This document shows positions 23,607-35,770 of a DNA stretch of 64,000 nucleotides, one piece after another (the first letter of the stretch is position 1; each line of letters begins with the position of its first letter). Under the pieces are notes generated by a model. It had not been told where the DNA came from. It searched no databases and saw only the letters and a list, made by a program, of their open reading frames with translations. The position numbers were made by a program, and so were the translations under genes. Source of the DNA: Neurospora intermedia (Eukaryota > Ascomycota > Sordariomycetes > Sordariales > Sordariaceae); NCBI GenBank assembly GCA_037102815.1, contig BTPP01000005.1, positions 2,976,001-3,040,000 of the forward strand. Direction: 5' to 3'.

Positions 23607-25000
23607 ACACAATATAACCTGCTATACTCTTCTTTAAAGGGATATTATCGGTAAAGGAAGCGTTTATATATATATAGAAGGATAGGCCTATTAAGTGTAA
23701 GAGTATACCGTCCAATTTAATACCCAAATCAGGATATTCGGATAGATATTACTATAAATACTTTATAACAACAAAGTACCAGTCGGTAGGCTTCTTAATA
23801 CCCTCTAATAATTTATTAACGGTAAAAGTAATATTTAGCCGGGTATTTATTAATAACCAATTTAACGAACTAATGTTTTTAGAGTAAAAATTAATTTTTT
23901 CTTAGTAATATATTATTACCCCTATAGATTTTATAGTCCGGTAACTATAGTATTTCAATACCGTAAAGCTTACTGTTATTAAACTTAGTAATAACCGATT
24001 TAGTATATTACTATTAGGATATAAAGACTATACGAATCTAACGGTCCCTTATAATATCGTATTCTAAAAATATATATATTCATCCCAATTCCTTAAATTT
24101 AAAGTAATTAGCTAACTAATTTTTAATTTAATTAATAATAGCCCCGGTTAGTATAGTAATAGAAGGGTCGTTAATATATAGTATTAGCAGTACTCCTAGC
24201 GCTTTATTAATAAATAAGTAAGAACCTATAGAAATTAATATAAAGCTAGCCTCGTTAAATACTAGTACGAAAATATTGAACTAATAAAATAAAGAACTTT
24301 TAGAATTATAAAGTGCCTTAATAAACTAATATACTATATCTTCTTTACTATAACCGGGTATAGGCTTCTCAAGTATAATCGGCTGCTTAATATAATATTC
24401 TATATCGTTAGGGATAGCGGCATTCAAAAAAGCAATATCAAAATCAAATTAATAGCACTTATAATCGTTTATAACTATAATAACTAAAAATAATCTAATA
24501 CTAACTAAATATACTACCGTTATATAAATCTCTTATACTACCCAATTACCTTATTCGAAATTATTATAAACTACCTATCTAACTCTAGCTTTCCAATCTT
24601 TAGTATCGATATCGTACTTTTCGTTATATACCTATTTTCCTAATAAAACCTCTATATCAATGAATCTAAGGACCATAATATAAACTCCCATATCCTCGAG
24701 CGCTTCAACCTACTTTTTTATAACTAGTAACTAATATAACTCAAAATTGCCTTATCTACGTACAACTTTATAATTCTTAGGTATAAAATATTAAACTTTA
24801 CTAGTAGTAATAATTATTATATCGTAGTCGACTTTAACGGTAGTAAAATAGTAAATAAATATACGTCTAACTAAACGTCCCTCTACTATACTATAAAAAT
24901 TATTAGGTAAATCTACCGAATTCTGAATAATATCACTATTACTATCTTTTACCTATTAAATACTATCTTTATAATCTACTAGCTTAGCCGTAGAGCAACG
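23607..25000 (-). pseudogene. Copia-1 reverse transcriptase remnant
   Basis: On the minus strand a recognisable RT core includes Phe-Asp-Ile-Ala-Phe-Leu-Asn-Ala (about 24440, family DVxxAFLxG) and the active-site box Tyr-Ile-Asn-Asp at 24167-24178, where the first Asp of YVDD became Asn. Beyond it an Ile-Ile-Asn-Gln-Ile-Lys and Phe-Leu-Glu-Tyr-Asp stretch matches copia RT palm/thumb. Frequent Gln-to-stop changes. Confidence 0.8.
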
Positions 25001-26477
25001 AGGTCTACCTCTACTTACCTCTATACGTAGTGCTTACGCGCCAAACTTAGAGGGTTGGCTTCCTTATTCTTATACCTATATAGATTATTAGGTTATAGGG
25101 CCCGAAATCGATACCGGAGGGCCCGAATTCAATATCGGAAGGCCCGAATTCGGGTTCGGAGGGTCCGAATTGGAGGCTTACTTCTCTAGGTTCGGTCGAA
25201 ATTATAATTTACTAACTCGCAATACCAACAATAAAGTATATTATCGCGTACGGGCGGGGTTCGGTATACCTATCGATAGCAATCTCACTTCTAAAGTTAA
25301 TTATTAAAGACTATTAAGCAATAGAGTACCTAGAGCAATATAAATAATTATCTCGTTAGAATCGCATCGGTCGCGGTTGTATAGAATAAGGTCTTCTTTA
25401 TTAAAATCTTAAAAATTAAGAAGGTCGTCGTTATTATACTTAATAGTCTCTCTAATTAATAAATTTATTAATTAATATTATGGTAAATCTAGCGATGAAC
25501 GCACTAGTAAGGTTACTAGAGCCAGGGTTGGGGTTAGAGTTAAGGATAGTAATAGAATCGGTATCGGCGATAATAATACTAGTAGTACTATATGAACTAG
25601 AATATTATAGAGAGGCGCCATAGTCGCTAGAATAGTCGAAGCGATTAGAATAATTATAATAGCCGTCGCGGTTAAGGGTACTAATATAATCTTTAAAAAT
25701 AATAGTAGTATAATCGTTATCTCCCAAATTACAATTTCCTACTTAGATAACTCGGTCTCTTATTACATTAATAATTTCTATAAATATAATTGTAGCACTG
25801 TATCATCTACTTTTACCCAAATTTAATAACCGCTGTCCGCTACTTTATCAATTTCATCGACTATCTAGTCTAAAAAAATGAAATAATATTCAACTATATT
25901 ACTATTACTACTACGGACTAAATCTTTATAATTAACTAGGTCCTCTTCGAGAAAGGATACCGCGCTAGCTCTAATAATCTCGCTAACATAGGGATTCCAA
26001 ATAAATATAATACGATTATAAATATCGTTAAAACCAATAGAATAACCCTTCTATACTCTAGTACGAAATTTATTTCCTTATAATCGCTTTTCTAACTTAA
26101 TAAATTAATAGGCCGTACAGAAGTAAAACCTCAAATACTTAAAATATAACTTCTTAATTTCATTTAGGAAGTTGGCTACCTTAATAAATAATTCCTATAG
26201 AGACTTACCTTCTTTATTAACTTTTAAAGGAAGAAGGTTAAATACTCTAACGACGTAATTAATAATAAATAGCTATAAATACTCTAGAATACTTAGATCT
26301 ATTATTAAAGCTCTAGCGCATTATATAATAATAGTACTAGCTCTCTCAATCTTACCTTATATCTATAGGGTATAAGGGTATTAACTTCAATAGCTCCACG
26401 CCTTCTATACGTACCCAATCGACGATTTTACTTTATTAAAATTCTTTAGTACTAAAACTAAAGTCTAGACCGCTATT
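25001..26477 (-). pseudogene. Copia-1 integrase C-terminal and linker remnant
   Basis: Stop-rich minus-strand sequence between RT and MITE-A. Position, and continuity with the integrase reading at 27086-27640 once MITE-A is removed, support integrase. A low-complexity segment at 25090-25170 repeats cccgaattc-like blocks. The exact integrase/RT border cannot be set. Confidence 0.6.
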
Positions 26478-26485
26478 AAAATTAA

Positions 26486-27077
26486 GGGAAATCCTACCCG
26501 CACCCCAACGGTTCCTAGGCGCACCCCATGTCAGCCGACATGTAAATTACTGGGTTTTAACGGTAAATTTCCATATTTTTGATGTCTAGTAACATTCGTA
26601 ACTAGGTCACCCACCTGCAAATGCATCCCTATAGCTCAAGTCTCGTAATATCTCTATAGTGTTAATTAGAGTTCGTTAGATAAGCTAATTAACGATACCT
26701 CAATAGCCTCCTCTCGTTACTATACCTCCTCTAGCTACCGTACCTCCTCTAGCCGCCGTACTCCCGTACCCTCTCTACCTAATATCGACCCAATTTATTA
26801 TTCCCGTCCTTATCCTTACCGTCCGCTGGCTCAATACAATTACGTAGTGTAGTACAGATGGGTGTAGTATAATAGGTATAGTATGGGTGCGACTGGCCGT
26901 GTGATAAAGAGTGAAAGAAATGGCCAACTTGAAGGGGATGTTGCGTGCATTTGAAAGACGAAATTTTGCGGGTAAAAACAGGATTTACAGTGTCAGGTGT
27001 CATCAGCTGGACCGCCCCATTTTTCTGGGTGGGGAAGGGTGCGCGTAGGAACAGTTGAGGTGCGGGTAGGGTTTCCC
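26486..27077. mobile_element. MITE-A: 592-bp non-autonomous MULE-like element
   Basis: TIRs read gggaaatcctacccgcaccc (left) and the complement of gggaaaccctacccgcacct (right), about 42 bp long. The 8-bp duplication aaaattaa lies at 26478-26485 and 27078-27085. Internal subterminal boxes tgtcagccgacatgtaaatt (left) and gtcaggtgtcatcagctg (right) recur in MITE-B, MITE-C and MULE-1. No transposase coding. Inserted into Copia-1 integrase. Largely free of RIP. Confidence 0.9.
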
Positions 27078-27085
27078 AAAATTAA

Positions 27086-27682
27086 ATACTCTAATTTTAA
27101 ATCCACTACTTTAAAGCTTAATCTATTTTTTAATCTCTTTAATTTAAATAAAAACGTTACCCTTATTAACTATAAACCTCGCCTAATAAAAGCTAATAAC
27201 CTAATTAATAAAGTAAATCATATACTTATATTCCTTATAGCCGGGTGAAATATAGGAGACGACGTTAATGTAGATATATACTAATAGTTAAATTGTTACA
27301 TTATTAGCAATTTTAGGAATTATATCGTAGGCTTCAATTTTGATATATACTTCGTAAAAATACTTTTAAATATTATTTAGCTTAATACTAACCGCTGTAC
27401 GAACTTTAAGGACTTAGTCTTTACCTATATATATATAACGGCAGTATATTATCAAATAATTAGTTAAAGTTATTATAGTATAGTGAATATTTTAGGGAAA
27501 GTCTAACTAAGTATATACTAAAAGGACAGGAAAATTATTAATCTATTTATATTATACTGTAACTTTACCGTACACTAATATCCGGTTAGACTTTATATCC
27601 CAAACTATACGGTTATCGAAGAAACCTCTTATAATTAATAAATTTACTAGCGTAGAGGGTCTATAAATATAATTCTTAATTC
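27086..27682 (-). pseudogene. Copia-1 protease end and integrase N-terminal remnant
   Basis: The minus-strand frame begins at the Gypsy-3 duplication with Phe-Arg-Ile-Lys-Asn-Tyr-Ile-Tyr (family IKNVLYVP, the end of copia protease), then Val-Trp-Asp-Ile-Lys-Ser, then the gag-pre-integrase/integrase region. The frame is continuous with 34893-34918 on the far side of Gypsy-3, which shows the pieces were once one gene. Family zinc-finger residues are not clear. Confidence 0.75.
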
Positions 27683-27687
27683 TAAAC

Positions 27688-27947
27688 TGTCACAGGGCTA
27701 GCCTGTGTGCCTTGTGCCTGGTGCCAGCGTACAGCAGCTTCTAAGACTGCTGTACGCTGTCATCACTGCCGGCGAATTGCCGGCAGCTGATTGGTCAGAA
27801 CGCTGCCTGCCGCGGGTCGGTCAGACCCGCCGGCGGTCGCCTTTATAAGGCCAGCCTTCCGGGCATTCGGCTACACGCACTTCTCTTCCTTTCTCCTTCG
27901 TACAATTACGTATAATTATATCTACTATCTACCCTTTGCCCGTAATA
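27688..27947 (+). repeat. Gypsy-3 5' LTR
   Basis: 260 bp from tgtcacagggctagcc to gcccgtaata. Contains a palindromic ctgccggcgaattgccggcag, a possible TATA box (ctttataagg) and a pyrimidine-rich stretch. Few RIP changes in the first 210 bp. Confidence 0.9.
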
Positions 27948-28019
27948 GTTAATTACACCTTTTAACTATTACATTTATAGTATAAAACCTTTCTTTCATT
28001 GCGCAATCGATCTTTAATA

Positions 28020-29870
28020 TTAGTACACGTATATAGGAATCGCCTTATTAACGAATCGCCGAATTTAATACCCTAAAACCTTAATAGTTATAGTTACAAT
28101 AGTTATAGTCCTAATCTCGCTCTTTTTATTTAATAAATAAGGGTAGGCATTCTTTATTTAAAGAATAAGAAACTACTTTACACGACTATCTTTCTTATAT
28201 TTATCGACGAAAGTAACGACCGCGCGTCCTTCTTACCTATTAGTAGTACTAATAATCTTATTAATTTCAGTACCCCTCCTAGGAGTATACTATTTAATTT
28301 AAATAATATTTATAAAGTATTTAATAAAATTATTAGTACTACCGATATCGCCGTTTATTAAACAATACTCGTCGAACTCCTTCCTTCAATAGCGGTTAAC
28401 GACCTTCTTATTAGTATTAATAACGACGAGGAAAAGAAGGCTATTCCCCGCGCCTATCTTAATATAATTAATAATATTATTTAAAACCCTGCTTTCCGAT
28501 TAATTATCGCCCCGCTCGGCCGCCTTCATTATAATAATTTTGCTTAATATAAAAATATCGCTATTAACTTCGAATATAGCGAAGACAAATTAAAAATTGC
28601 CTGTACGGTAACTATTAAGGTTTAAAATAATTTCGATTAGAAGAACTTCAATTACTTTAATTTAATAACTAAATTTAACGCCCTCTAAAAGAAGTTTAAC
28701 GATTTTACTACAAATTATACTATATTTAAATCCTACAGCGCTAATATTAGGTCCTTATATAATAACCTTATTAAAGTATTTAATATCGCTACTAATATAA
28801 GTAGAATATTATTCTTAAAATAGACTATAAAGAATCTACTAATTTTTATTAGTAAGGAGAACATTAGCGCCGCTCGTAGGTGCGAAATCTTTAAAGTATA
28901 GTATTTCCGTATTTAATTCCAATAGAAGTACGACCTTCTCCTCTATATTAACGAGGATATTAAAATTATTTGTATTACTATATTATTAGGCTTTGAGATT
29001 TTATCCGGCATTTAGAATGATTTGGATATTATTTAGAACGGAGGAGATACGGATTCCTAGCGTTGGAAGACAGGCGCCGAATTTATAGAATATTTAGTTA
29101 CCCGTTTCTAGAATATTAATTTAAAGATAGACGCTAATCGTTATTTTAAAGAGTTCTTTATAAAGAATATATCTTTTATAGAGTTCGAACTAGAGTTTAC
29201 TAATTTAATAAATCTCTACGGCCTCAATAATTCTATAAAGGTCTACCACCTACGCAATAAAATTAATAAGCACCTCTATAATACTCTCGTATATTATAAC
29301 CTTCCCGAATCTAACAACTTCAAAAAATAGTTTACAATTTGCCGTATAATTACCAATAATCTAGAGGATATTAACTACTACTATAAAATAAATGCCCGTA
29401 TTTTTAATAATAGCGCCCCTATAAGTAGAAATTCTAATAGTACTAATATTAATACGGGCGGCGCTAGCTCTTACAGCGCCGACAACATTCCTATTAGCTA
29501 AAGTAGCAATAAGATAAACCTCGATACTATCAACCTCGCTATCTTTATCTACAAAAACGTTCTCGACTAGCGCACCTATAAAGGTAAATACCGCTATTAT
29601 AATAGTAACGGCTATATCGCCCGCAACTACTTCGCTTCAATTAATTATAGCTCTCAGGGTCCCTAATATAATAAGGGTAAGAAGAATAAAAGTAAAGGAA
29701 GAAATAAAAGTTATTACAATAGAGAGGAAGTCTACGCCGCCGAAATTACGCCTACCGCCGCTACTACTACCGCCGCTACCCTAATTATAACCGCCGCCGC
29801 CGCCGCAGCTAGTAATAAATACTATAATAAGCTGGAAAACGCTTAGCCTCTATACCTAATCGTATATAGA
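28020..29870 (+). pseudogene. Gypsy-3 gag remnant
   Basis: Plus-strand gag with a nucleocapsid zinc knuckle at 29589-29630: spacing C-x2-C-x4-H-x4-C is exact, but all four ligand positions read Tyr (Tyr-Arg-Tyr-Tyr-Asn-Ser-Asn-Gly-Tyr), as expected from TGC/TGT to TAC/TAT and CAC/CAT to TAC/TAT. An Ala-rich tract (about 29740-29805, gccgcc repeats) follows. No usable start. Confidence 0.75.
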
Positions 29871-29899
29871 AGCCCTTCTTATTATTATTATAGAAATGA

Positions 29900-32800
29900 A
29901 TTTTAAATTTTTAAAATTAAAGGGTTTAGAGGAGGTTAAAATATAATTATTAAATAGTTCTACTTCCTTAAATTTAATACTCTTATCCTCTTACGTTATA
30001 ATTAAATTGCATAAAATTTATTATATTACTTTTATTAATTCTAACTACTTTATATTTACTTTTATTAATCGCTTATTTATTACTAAATATAACCTCCCTT
30101 ATTTCCGCTTCCGTTAAGTAAAGAAGTTTATTCTTACTAATAGAATAATTAAAAGTATTATTTCCGAAGGGGTAATAGTTAAGCTCCGTATTAGGTATTA
30201 TACTAAGATAGTTACTTTCTTAATCTATAATATTTCGAAGAACTACCCAATTATTTTAGGATTCCCCTAAATATAATATTATAAATTAAAAATTAATTAT
30301 AACCAGTGTAGGGTACATTTTATTAGTTTAGAATATAAAGGATATTATTTACCTACCAACCTCTCTAAAGATTAATTAGAAGCGCCGAAAGCCCTTACTA
30401 ACCGGGTCTCGGCCGCGGCCATCTATAGTAGGGCCGCCCTAACTCCCCAACTACCCCTAGAATACAACGTAATTAGAGAGGCACTAATATTAATAATAGT
30501 AATAACTTTAAGGAACGGGGCTGCGAACTTTACCGAGGTTATATTAATACCGGTATTTATATTACGAAGCGGAACTACTAACTCTATTTAAATAGAATCG
30601 CCGCCGCTACTACCACCACCTTCTATAGCAAAGGAGGTTATTATAACTCTATTTATTACCTACGCCGGTTATTGAACTATTTCGCCCCCCGTTAAAGTAC
30701 TAATAACTAATAAGGCCGGATTTAAGGTCGATATTACTAGTACAACTATTCTTCTAATTAAGACTAAGAGCCTAATATATTACAATCCCTATATCCGCCT
30801 TAACGGTTAGCGCGTCTCTATAAGTATAAAGTACTCCTACCCCAATTACTACTATAACTTTAATACGGACTCTTCTATTAAACTAAATAATATTAAAGAA
30901 TTTAATACAATTACTTTCAATTTTATTTACGAATCCTAATAGTTGCAACCGTACGTTACGAATTATACCGAACTCGAAAGGTTAATTACCGCGGCGGAGG
31001 TCCGGAATATAAATTTAATTAAAGAGATAATTGTAAATATTATAGCCGGTAACGGCTAATAATATAAGGAAAATCTCCCTCCCCAACTCTACTCTTTTAT
31101 TAATAATTTAGCTAGCGTTTATTTATCCGAAGAATTTAAGGAAATAACAGTTCTAACTAGAATAATTTATTTAATTAATAACCTCGATTAGGACGTATTA
31201 TTCTATAAGGAAGTAATCCGGCGGGTATATTTAATTAAAATCTCCAATAAAGATACGAAAAAATTCCTTAATAAGGCCGACCGCCCAATTAAAACGAAAG
31301 ACGAAATTATCGCTATCCTAAAGAAAATAGAAGGATAGTATTATATTAATAAAGTAACGGCTTTCTTCCTATTCTTAACTAAAGAAATCCCGCCCAACCG
31401 ATCTTATAATTATAAAATCAAATTTTAGCCGGGAGCAACCCCGCCCAACGTAAGGCTGCGCTATATATCCCTAATCGAAGTTAATATTATTAAAAAATAA
31501 ATTAACAATAATTTAAGAAAGAATTCTATCCGCCCATTTTAATCGGCGGCTACCTCCCCTATCCTTTTAGTAAAGAAGCCGGGTAGCGGCGTCCGTATTT
31601 ATATTAATTACTATAATATTAATAATATAATACTAAAATCGCACTATCCGCTACTATTAATCAAAAAGATATTCGACGCTATCTACCGTACGAAGATTTT
31701 TACTAAGCTTAATATTATTGCTATTTTCAATAGGATCTATATAAAGGAAGGATATAAATAGTTTACTATATTTATAACCCGTTTTAGCCTTTACGAATTT
31801 ATTATCTACCCGTTCGGTCTTTAAAACGCCCTAGGGATATTCTAAAACTATATTAATAACGTTCTACACAATATCCTTAATATATATACAATAGTATACC
31901 TCGATAACGTCCTAATTTATTTAAATAACGAGGAAGACTACGAAAGTTATATTAAGGAGGTCCTTTAACGAATAATCCGAACGGGACTTTAAATCGATAT
32001 TAATAAATACGAATTCTACATTATAAGAACGAAATACTTAGGTTTAATTATTATACTAGGAGGATTTAAAATAAATCCCGATAAGGTTTCCGCCGTTATA
32101 ATTTAGGAAGTTCTAGAAATTAAGAGAACGCTACAATATTTCTTAGGCTTCATTAATTTCTACCGACGATTTATTAAATACTTTTCGATTATTGCTAGTC
32201 CGCTTTACGAATTAATAAAGAAATTGGTTAATTAGTAATAAACCGATTAATATTAAAAGTCCTTTAAAGCCTTCAAAAAGGTTTTTAATAGTAGCTTAGT
32301 ACTTCAATTTTATAATTAGTTTAAATAGACTATTATCGAGACAGACGCTTCGAATTAGACTTATAATAGTACTTTATCCTAATACAATAAGAAGGGAGTT
32401 TTATACCCGGTCGCTTATTTTAATTAATAGTATTCTTCGGCCGAATATAATCATAATATTTATAATAAGGAGTTACTTACTATTATTAAAGCTTTAGAAG
32501 AGTAGTACCCTAAGTTAGAAGGTACTTAAAAACTGTTTAAAATCCTTACTAACTATAAAAATTTAAAGACCTTTATAATTAATAAGCAATTTACCCTCTA
32601 TTATATACGCTAGTCTTAATTCCTCTCCCGTTTTAACTTTATAATTAAATACCGCCCTAGATCTTTATAAGTACGTCCCAACGCACTAAGTAGGAAGCCT
32701 AAAGACTTACCTAGGAATAAAGCCGACGAGAAGCTACTAATTAAAAATAAAATTTTATTCGATTATAATATTTTTATTAACGGAGTATTCGTATTAGAGG

Positions 32801-34600
32801 ATGGAGGTAAGGAAGTCGATATTAGTACTAAATATATTTACAATTTGGAGGTACTAGACAAAAAGTTAATAGATAATTTAGTAGCGGAAGGTTATAAGAA
32901 GTCGATAATACTTTAGAATATTATCGTATACCTATTAAACTCTAACTATCGAATATAGTTTAAAAAAATTAAAAATTATATAAAATAAATCCCCTTCGCT
33001 AAATACCGAACGATCTAAGGACGGACGTACTTCCATAGCACCGTCCTCGTCGACCCTACTAATATAGAACTTCATCTCTCACTCCTCCGACGTATTTATA
33101 ATTCGCTAGCCGCCGGCTACCCGGGTTATAAAAAAACCTATTTACTATTATCACAATCCTTCTTTTAATTAGGAATATACGTTATAGTCCAATTATACTA
33201 CAAAGTTTATTTAGTATATACTAAATCTAAATTATTATAATACGCCCCCTATAATTTTTTAAAATTATTAGTAGTACTCTTCGCGCTATAGAAGGATATT
33301 TCGGTCGACTATATTACCCTACTTACGCCCTATTTACACCGCGGATAAGATTTCAAGTACATCGCCGTTATCGTTAATCGGCTAATAAAAATATAGTATT
33401 ATATCCTTATTATAGGTTTAATAATAGAGGAATTAATAGAACATTTTATAAAGAGAGTCTATAATATTTACAGTTTACCGGATTCTATTATCTCCGACCG
33501 TAGTACCTAATTTATTTTACAATTTTAGAAAACCTTATCGTTGTAATTAGAAATTACCTTCAAACCCTCTTCTATTTTCTACCCCGCTACTAATACTTAG
33601 ACCGAACGTATTAATACCGAAATAGAGAAGTACTTTCGCTTCTATATTAATTAAATATAGGACAATTAAATAAATTAACTATTAATTATAGAATTCGTAG
33701 GGAATAACCTAATTTTTAAGACTATTAATATTTCCCCCTTCTTTACCAACTACGGCTTTTACCTCCATATAGGCATTAAACCTACTAAACTATATCTACT
33801 AGAGATATTAGCGGTATAATAAATTAAATACTTTAAAGCTAACGAATTAATTAACTAATTTAAATAAATATTAAACTTCATTACAAACTAAATATAATAA
33901 GCCTAATAGTACTATAAAAATAATATAAATACCTATCGATCGGATATACTAAAGTATAAGAAAGGGGATAGAGTCCTTCTTAATACTAAGAACTTTAATA
34001 TTAGCCGCTCCTATACTAAATTTACGCCCCTTTTTAAGGGACCGTTCGAGATCCTTAAAGTAAATAGCTATCGAATTACACTTAAATTCCTAATTAATAT
34101 AAAGTATAGCCTAATATTCTATATTAGCAAAATTAAACTATAGGACGAGCAAGGTCTACTAAGATAAATAAATAAAGAGGAATAGGATATTCGCGCTAAT
34201 TATAACCGAATTATAAGGAGGACCGATAATAGGGAGGATTCTATAAAATACGAATTTAAGAGGATCGATAAATACCAGAAGAATAATAAGGGTCGTTAAG
34301 AATATTTTATCGTTTAAATACCCCTATATACACCATTATAGCAACCATATACTAATATATCTATAGCCCCTAATATTATACAAGCCTTCTACAACGGATA
34401 CCTAGAAGTACCGTACCTACCGGCCTAATTAGTAGTAAAAAAGAGGCGGAAGGAGAAGGAGAAGGAGAAGGAGGTAGAGCGGGAGGCTTTAGCTCCGCAG
34501 CGGAAATTATAACAATAACCGCTAATAGTAATAAAAACTTTTCGAAAGCGAACTACTCGTTTAATAGAGATTTCTATTATTTTATATAATATTAATTAGT
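29900..34600 (+). pseudogene. Gypsy-3 pol remnant (protease, RT, RNase H, integrase)
   Basis: RT: Ile-Tyr-Ile-Asn-Tyr-Arg near 31595, and the active-site box Tyr-Leu-Asp-Asn at 31897-31908 (second Asp lost), then Val-Leu-Ile-Tyr. RNase H: Glu-Thr-Asp-Ala-Ser-Asn near 32338. Integrase catalytic triad: Asp 33307, Asp in Ser-Asp-Arg-Ser-Thr-Gln-Phe at 33496 (63 codons later, in frame) and Glu in Thr-Glu-Arg-Ile-Asn at 33604 (36 codons later), i.e. D-x62-D-x35-E with all three residues intact. Stops occur throughout RT and integrase. The C-terminal tail (34430-34560) is Lys/Glu-rich. Confidence 0.88.
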
Positions 34601-34627
34601 TATATAGCTTTTTTTAGTCCGGGGAAG

Positions 34628-34887
34628 TATTATAGGGCTAGCCTATATACCTTATACTTAGTACCAACGTATAGTAATTTCTAAAATTATTATACGCTAT
34701 TATTACTACCAGCGAATTGCCGGCAGCTAATTAGTTAGAACGCTACCTACTACGGGTCGGTTAAACCCGCCGGCGGTCGCCTTTATAAGGCTAGCCTTCC
34801 GGACACTCAGCTGCACGCACTTCTCTTCCTTTCTCCTTCGTACAATTACGCATAATTATATCTACCATCTACCCTTTGCCTGTAATA
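34628..34887 (+). repeat. Gypsy-3 3' LTR
   Basis: 260 bp, same length as the 5' copy. The first about 150 bp is heavily C-to-T/G-to-A mutated (tattatagggctagcc); the last about 110 bp is nearly unchanged. Confidence 0.9.
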
Positions 34888-34930
34888 TAAACTTTACAAT
34901 TATATTATTTAAAGTAGCTATAGTTAATTC

Positions 34931-35016
34931 GGGGGGATAACTCAGTTGGGAAGATCTAAGCTTAGCCCCCTTTCGGTTTTATCCGAAAGGTCGTGGGTTC
35001 GAATCCCGCTCCCCCC
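34931..35016 (+). other. tRNA-like 5' head of the SINE (not a functional tRNA gene)
   Basis: A 7-bp acceptor (gggggga with tcccccc), an A box taactcagttggg (34938-34950, one mismatch to consensus) and a perfect B box/T-arm gggttcgaatccc (34995-35007). An 8-bp hairpin cctttcgg/ccgaaagg (34969-34990) with a 6-base loop sits where an anticodon arm would be, but the distance from the D-arm is about 15 bases too long and the loop is not seven bases, so no anticodon can be assigned. Confidence 0.65.
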
Positions 35017-35757
35017 CCCCTCTTTCATCCGGTTTTTCGCCGCCGGATCGGATAAAAGATCTTCCCCGCTATCGCTCTACTAAGCATTACAGCATTAAAA
35101 ATGTAGGGGCCCACCCTAGTCTAGAACCCTGGGTACACGTAATTGGGCACGTATTAAAAATCTTATCCCAATTCGAAGACGCGCCGGCCTTCCCGCTCCG
35201 CTAATAGGGTTTAAGAATTAAAACCCTACCTCCGAAATTTATTCTAGAGCTACGGTTCCGCTCGGATAGAACCCGTCCGCCCCTACGATATTGGACTAAT
35301 TAACGTTATTTTACTAAAAATCCCGGCTAATAATAAAAAAAATAAGACAAAGATTCCAATTAAGAAAGTAAGACCCTACTTCCTTACCCCTACCTTAAAG
35401 ATAGAATGAAAGAAGAATACCCGCTTCCGGAACGAAGAAAACGCTACCGAAGCGTTGGGTAGGGAAGTAGGGCCTTGAGGAACCGACTAATTAGAAGCCG
35501 CGAAGTCTACCGGGACTAAAAGAGATAACGTACTAAGAGAAGATAAAACGAAAGAAGCAACTACGGCTCCCCGAGCCCCTTACAGTAAGGTAGGACGAAA
35601 GGGTTCGGGTTAGGGTTAGGGTTGGATATAGAGAAGCTGAGGGTTTTTATCCGGATTTCAATAATACGGTTTTTCCCTTAAACTACGAACGAAGCAGCAC
35701 CGCATACCTACTGGGTAGACTAGTATAGCTAATTAGCGTATATAAGACTAATAATAA
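34932..35757 (+). mobile_element. tRNA-headed SINE-like retroelement, about 826 bp
   Basis: A 13-bp duplication tatagttaattcg lies at 34919-34931 and 35758-35770. The 5' end is a tRNA-like sequence with RNA polymerase III A and B boxes; the 3' end is a short taataataa tail, as expected for target-primed insertion. The last about 130 bp shares blocks with the 3' end of the full-length LINE (39191-39330). There is no coding potential. It sits in the Copia-1 protease; removing it restores that frame. A (TTAGGG)-like stretch occurs at 35608-35625. Long for a SINE, so a composite origin is possible. Confidence 0.78.
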
Positions 35758-35770
35758 TATAGTTAATTCG

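Larger units (their letters stand above)
27688..34887 (+). mobile_element. Gypsy-3: complete Ty3/gypsy element, 7200 bp
   Basis: 260-bp LTRs at 27688-27947 and 34628-34887, with duplication TAAAC at 27683-27687 and 34888-34892. Plus-strand order gag, protease, RT, RNase H, integrase. Inserted into Copia-1 between protease and integrase coding. Internal region saturated with RIP; the 5' LTR is much cleaner than the 3' LTR. Confidence 0.92.

Noticed and set aside
26779-27248. Open frames at 26779-27003 (minus) and 26997-27248 (plus) as a divergent gene pair
   Set aside because: They overlie MITE-A and its junction with copia integrase; both cross element borders and lack motifs.
34931-35016. 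Functional tRNA gene
   Set aside because: Good A/B boxes and acceptor, but no seven-base anticodon loop at the right distance, and a 13-bp TSD shows it is the head of a retroposon.
35608-35625. Interstitial telomere
   Set aside because: Only about three TTAGGG-like units, inside a mobile element; too short to infer a telomere fusion.
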